Below, in pieces: positions 40,958-42,809 of a stretch of 42,809 nt of DNA (within the stretch, counting starts at the first letter, position 1; each line of letters begins with the position of its first letter). The DNA lies in contig JAGBAZ010000024.1 of the NCBI GenBank assembly GCA_018110905.1, forward strand, positions 1 to 42,809, written 5' to 3'. This DNA comes from Oscillospiraceae bacterium. Lineage in GTDB: Bacteria > Bacillota > Clostridia > Oscillospirales > Ruminococcaceae. The notes under the pieces were generated by a model. The model saw only the letters and a program-made list of their open reading frames with translations, did no database searches and was not told the DNA's origin. The position numbers and the translations under genes were made by a program.

Positions 40958-42767
40958 ACTCCGGAACTATAAGGCCGCGTCCTCGCCGATGGAAACACTT
41001 TTCCGTCTTTTTAAATATTTCCGCCATTGCACCCCAATTCTTGTTGCCGCGGTTGCTTCGATTTTTGTATATGCAGTTGCAACGATAGGCGCTTCCTACT
41101 GCATGAAGCCGCTTGTAAATATCCTTAAGGAAACGGGAATTGCGCCGGACGAAATTTTTGCAAAATATATCGCCCTTCTTGCGGGACTTGCTTTCCTCTA
41201 TGTTCTTTCCGCGGTTACGAACTATCTTCTCAACCGCCTTATGCTTGAATGCAGCACCGTTATAATGCGCGAACTCCGCTTTGAACTTTTTGCAAAAATG
41301 CAGCGCCTTCCTATAAGCTATTTCGACAGCAACACTCACGGAAGCCTTATGAGTTATTTTACCAACGATATTGAGGCGACCAACGAACTTTTGCAGCACA
41401 GCATAACCCAGCTTATGATATCCGTAATGTCCCTTATAGGAACCATAGGAATGATGCTTGCTCTTTCCATGCGGCTTTTCTCAATAATGGTCGTTCTTGC
41501 GGCGATTGTTGTTCTCATCGTTCGTATAACAACAAAAATCAGCAGCAAAAGCTACCGCGAACAGCAAAAATATGCCGCTTCCGTAAACGGTTATATTGAG
41601 GAGATGATTTCCGGACAAAGGGATATCAAAGTTTTCACTCACGAAAAAGAGGTTATGGAAAACTTTGAACCTATAAATGAAAAACTCCGCAAGGCTTCCA
41701 CAACCGCAACCCTTGCAACTTCCGTTGTCGGTCCGCTTCTAAATAACCTTTCCCACATGTTCTATGCGCTCACATGCGCCATCGGTGTTCTCTGGCTTAC
41801 CGGAGAACAGGTCGGCGGTATTCTCATAGCGTTTCTCCAATATATCAGAACTTTTGCGGACAGGGTAAGCCAGATTTCCGAACAGTTCAACTCCATAATG
41901 CTTGCCCTTGCGGGTGCGGAGCGAATTTTTGAAGTTCTCGATAAAGAACCGGAAGTCGATGAAGGAAAAGTTACTCTCGAAAAAGTTGAAAACGACTATA
42001 ACTGGGTGCTTCCGGACGGAAAAAGAGTTCCCCTTCGGGGCGATGTTCGCTTCAACAATGTAGATTTTGCTTATGTTGAAGGGAAACCGGTTCTTAAAGA
42101 CCTTTCGCTTTTTGCAAAACCGGGCCAGAAAATTGCGTTTGTCGGTTCAACCGGCGCCGGAAAAACTACCATTACGAACCTCATTAACCGTTTTTATGAT
42201 ATCCAGGGCGGAGAAATCATTTATGACGGAATAAACGTTAAGGATATCAGAAAAGATGACCTTCGCCGTTCGCTTGGAATCGTTCTTCAGGATACCCACC
42301 TCTTCACCGGAACGGTTATGGAAAATATCCGTTACGGAAAACTTGATGCAACAGACGAAGAATGTATCGAGGCGGCAAAAATCGCCAATGCCCATTATTT
42401 CATAAGTCATCTGCCCCAGGGTTATGATACTATGATACATTCCGACGGTGCAAATCTTTCCCAGGGTCAGCGCCAGCTTCTTGCAATAGCAAGGGCGGCG
42501 GTTTCCGAAGCACCCGTAATGATACTTGATGAGGCAACTTCTTCCGTCGATACCAGAACCGAAAAACTTATTGAAAAAGGTCTTGACGGTCTTATGGAGG
42601 GCAGAACGGTATTTATAATTGCCCACCGGCTTTCAACCGTCCGCAACTCCAACGCAATTCTTGTTCTTGAACAGGGAAAAGTTGTTGAGCGCGGCGATCA
42701 TGATGATCTCCTTAAACAAAAGGGCAAATATTATCAGCTTTATACAAATATGATCGAACTTTCGTAA
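40944..42767 (+). CDS. Heterodimeric ABC exporter, subunit 2 (canonical ATPase)
   Basis: A 607-residue ABC exporter half-transporter: six-helix membrane domain (about 30-330), Walker A VGSTGAGKTTITNL, Q-loop VLQDTHLFTG, signature NLSQGQRQLLA, Walker B VMILDEATSSVD with the catalytic Glu, and H-loop IIAHRLSTV. Pairs with the degenerate subunit to give one consensus and one non-consensus site, as in TM287/288- and EfrCD-like multidrug or peptide exporters. ATG 40944 has GAGGAGG as SD. Substrate not predictable. Confidence 0.93.
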   Translation: MPRVELRNYKAASSPMETLFRLFKYFRHCTPILVAAVASIFVYAVATIGASYCMKPLVNILKETGIAPDEIFAKYIALLAGLAFLYVLSAVTNYLLNRLMLECSTVIMRELRFELFAKMQRLPISYFDSNTHGSLMSYFTNDIEATNELLQHSITQLMISVMSLIGTIGMMLALSMRLFSIMVVLAAIVVLIVRITTKISSKSYREQQKYAASVNGYIEEMISGQRDIKVFTHEKEVMENFEPINEKLRKASTTATLATSVVGPLLNNLSHMFYALTCAIGVLWLTGEQVGGILIAFLQYIRTFADRVSQISEQFNSIMLALAGAERIFEVLDKEPEVDEGKVTLEKVENDYNWVLPDGKRVPLRGDVRFNNVDFAYVEGKPVLKDLSLFAKPGQKIAFVGSTGAGKTTITNLINRFYDIQGGEIIYDGINVKDIRKDDLRRSLGIVLQDTHLFTGTVMENIRYGKLDATDEECIEAAKIANAHYFISHLPQGYDTMIHSDGANLSQGQRQLLAIARAAVSEAPVMILDEATSSVDTRTEKLIEKGLDGLMEGRTVFIIAHRLSTVRNSNAILVLEQGKVVERGDHDDLLKQKGKYYQLYTNMIELS

Positions 42768-42801
42768 AAAAAGCGCCGGAACAATGTTCCGGCGCTTTTT
42801 T
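42768..42801. terminator. Terminator after the ABC exporter operon
   Basis: AAGCGCCGGAAC (42771-42782) paired with GTTCCGGCGCTT around a 3-nt loop, T6 behind and an A-run before. Confidence 0.92.
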
Positions 42802-42809
42802 AAACAAAA

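Overview
The window looks like a chromosomal segment of a low-to-moderate GC, probably spore-forming, anaerobic member of the Clostridia (an uncultured Oscillospirales-like gut Firmicute is my best guess). The reasons are a GerA/SpoVAF-type spore protein, a T-box leader, an adenosylcobalamin riboswitch, SipW-type signal peptidases, a class B sortase, SD-led TTG/GTG starts, and many consensus SigA promoters with exact 17-nt spacers. No transposase, phage gene or CRISPR array was seen.

Region 1 (1-10.7 kb) is a cell-surface cluster. It has a left-truncated SipW-type signal peptidase, a TasA-like exported subunit behind a leader of three GNRA-capped hairpins, a membrane/wall-anchored TasA-like protein with a PPDTGD sorting-like signal, a second SipW peptidase, a second TasA-like subunit, a 1692-residue adhesin (Glu-rich stalk, InlB/MucBP-type repeats, nine HxHxxxC motifs, Cna-B-like end), a small TasA/CalY-like protein and a class B sortase. 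This reads as two SipW/TasA fibre modules combined with a sortase and a giant adhesin.

Region 2 (10.7-18.5 kb) holds a GerA/SpoVAF-family protein, an AlgI-type MBOAT with a DHHW partner (polymer O-acetylation), an RlmD-like 23S rRNA methyltransferase, a DUF5714 protein, a flavodoxin-fold oxidoreductase and a VanZ-like protein. Region 3 (18.5-20.5 kb) has a GNAT gene between a remnant of the 3' end of a D,D-carboxypeptidase gene and the intact gene. Region 4 (20.5-26.7 kb) holds a hexapeptide acetyltransferase, the TrkA/TrkH K+ uptake pair, MscL, an RluA-family pseudouridine synthase, an SseB-like protein and the corrinoid adenosyltransferase.

Region 5 (26.7-29.5 kb) has a self-contained B12 riboswitch transcription unit with no B12 gene behind it, an AraC-type HTH protein, a glyoxalase-like protein, an unrecognised polytopic membrane protein downstream of tRNA-Pro(CGG), and a CBS-domain protein. 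Region 6 (29.5-34 kb) has a second RlmD/RlmCD-like methyltransferase, then a T-box leader (specifier read as UUC, Phe) controlling a TrpXYZ-type ABC importer.

Region 7 (34-42.8 kb) has a zinc-ribbon/helical-repeat membrane protein behind a promoter, a large self-complementary leader and an intrinsic terminator (a riboswitch-like layout I cannot assign to a known class). It is followed by oligoendopeptidase F, an ECF-type sigma factor with a probable anti-sigma partner, and a heterodimeric ABC exporter whose first gene appears to lack a standard start codon.
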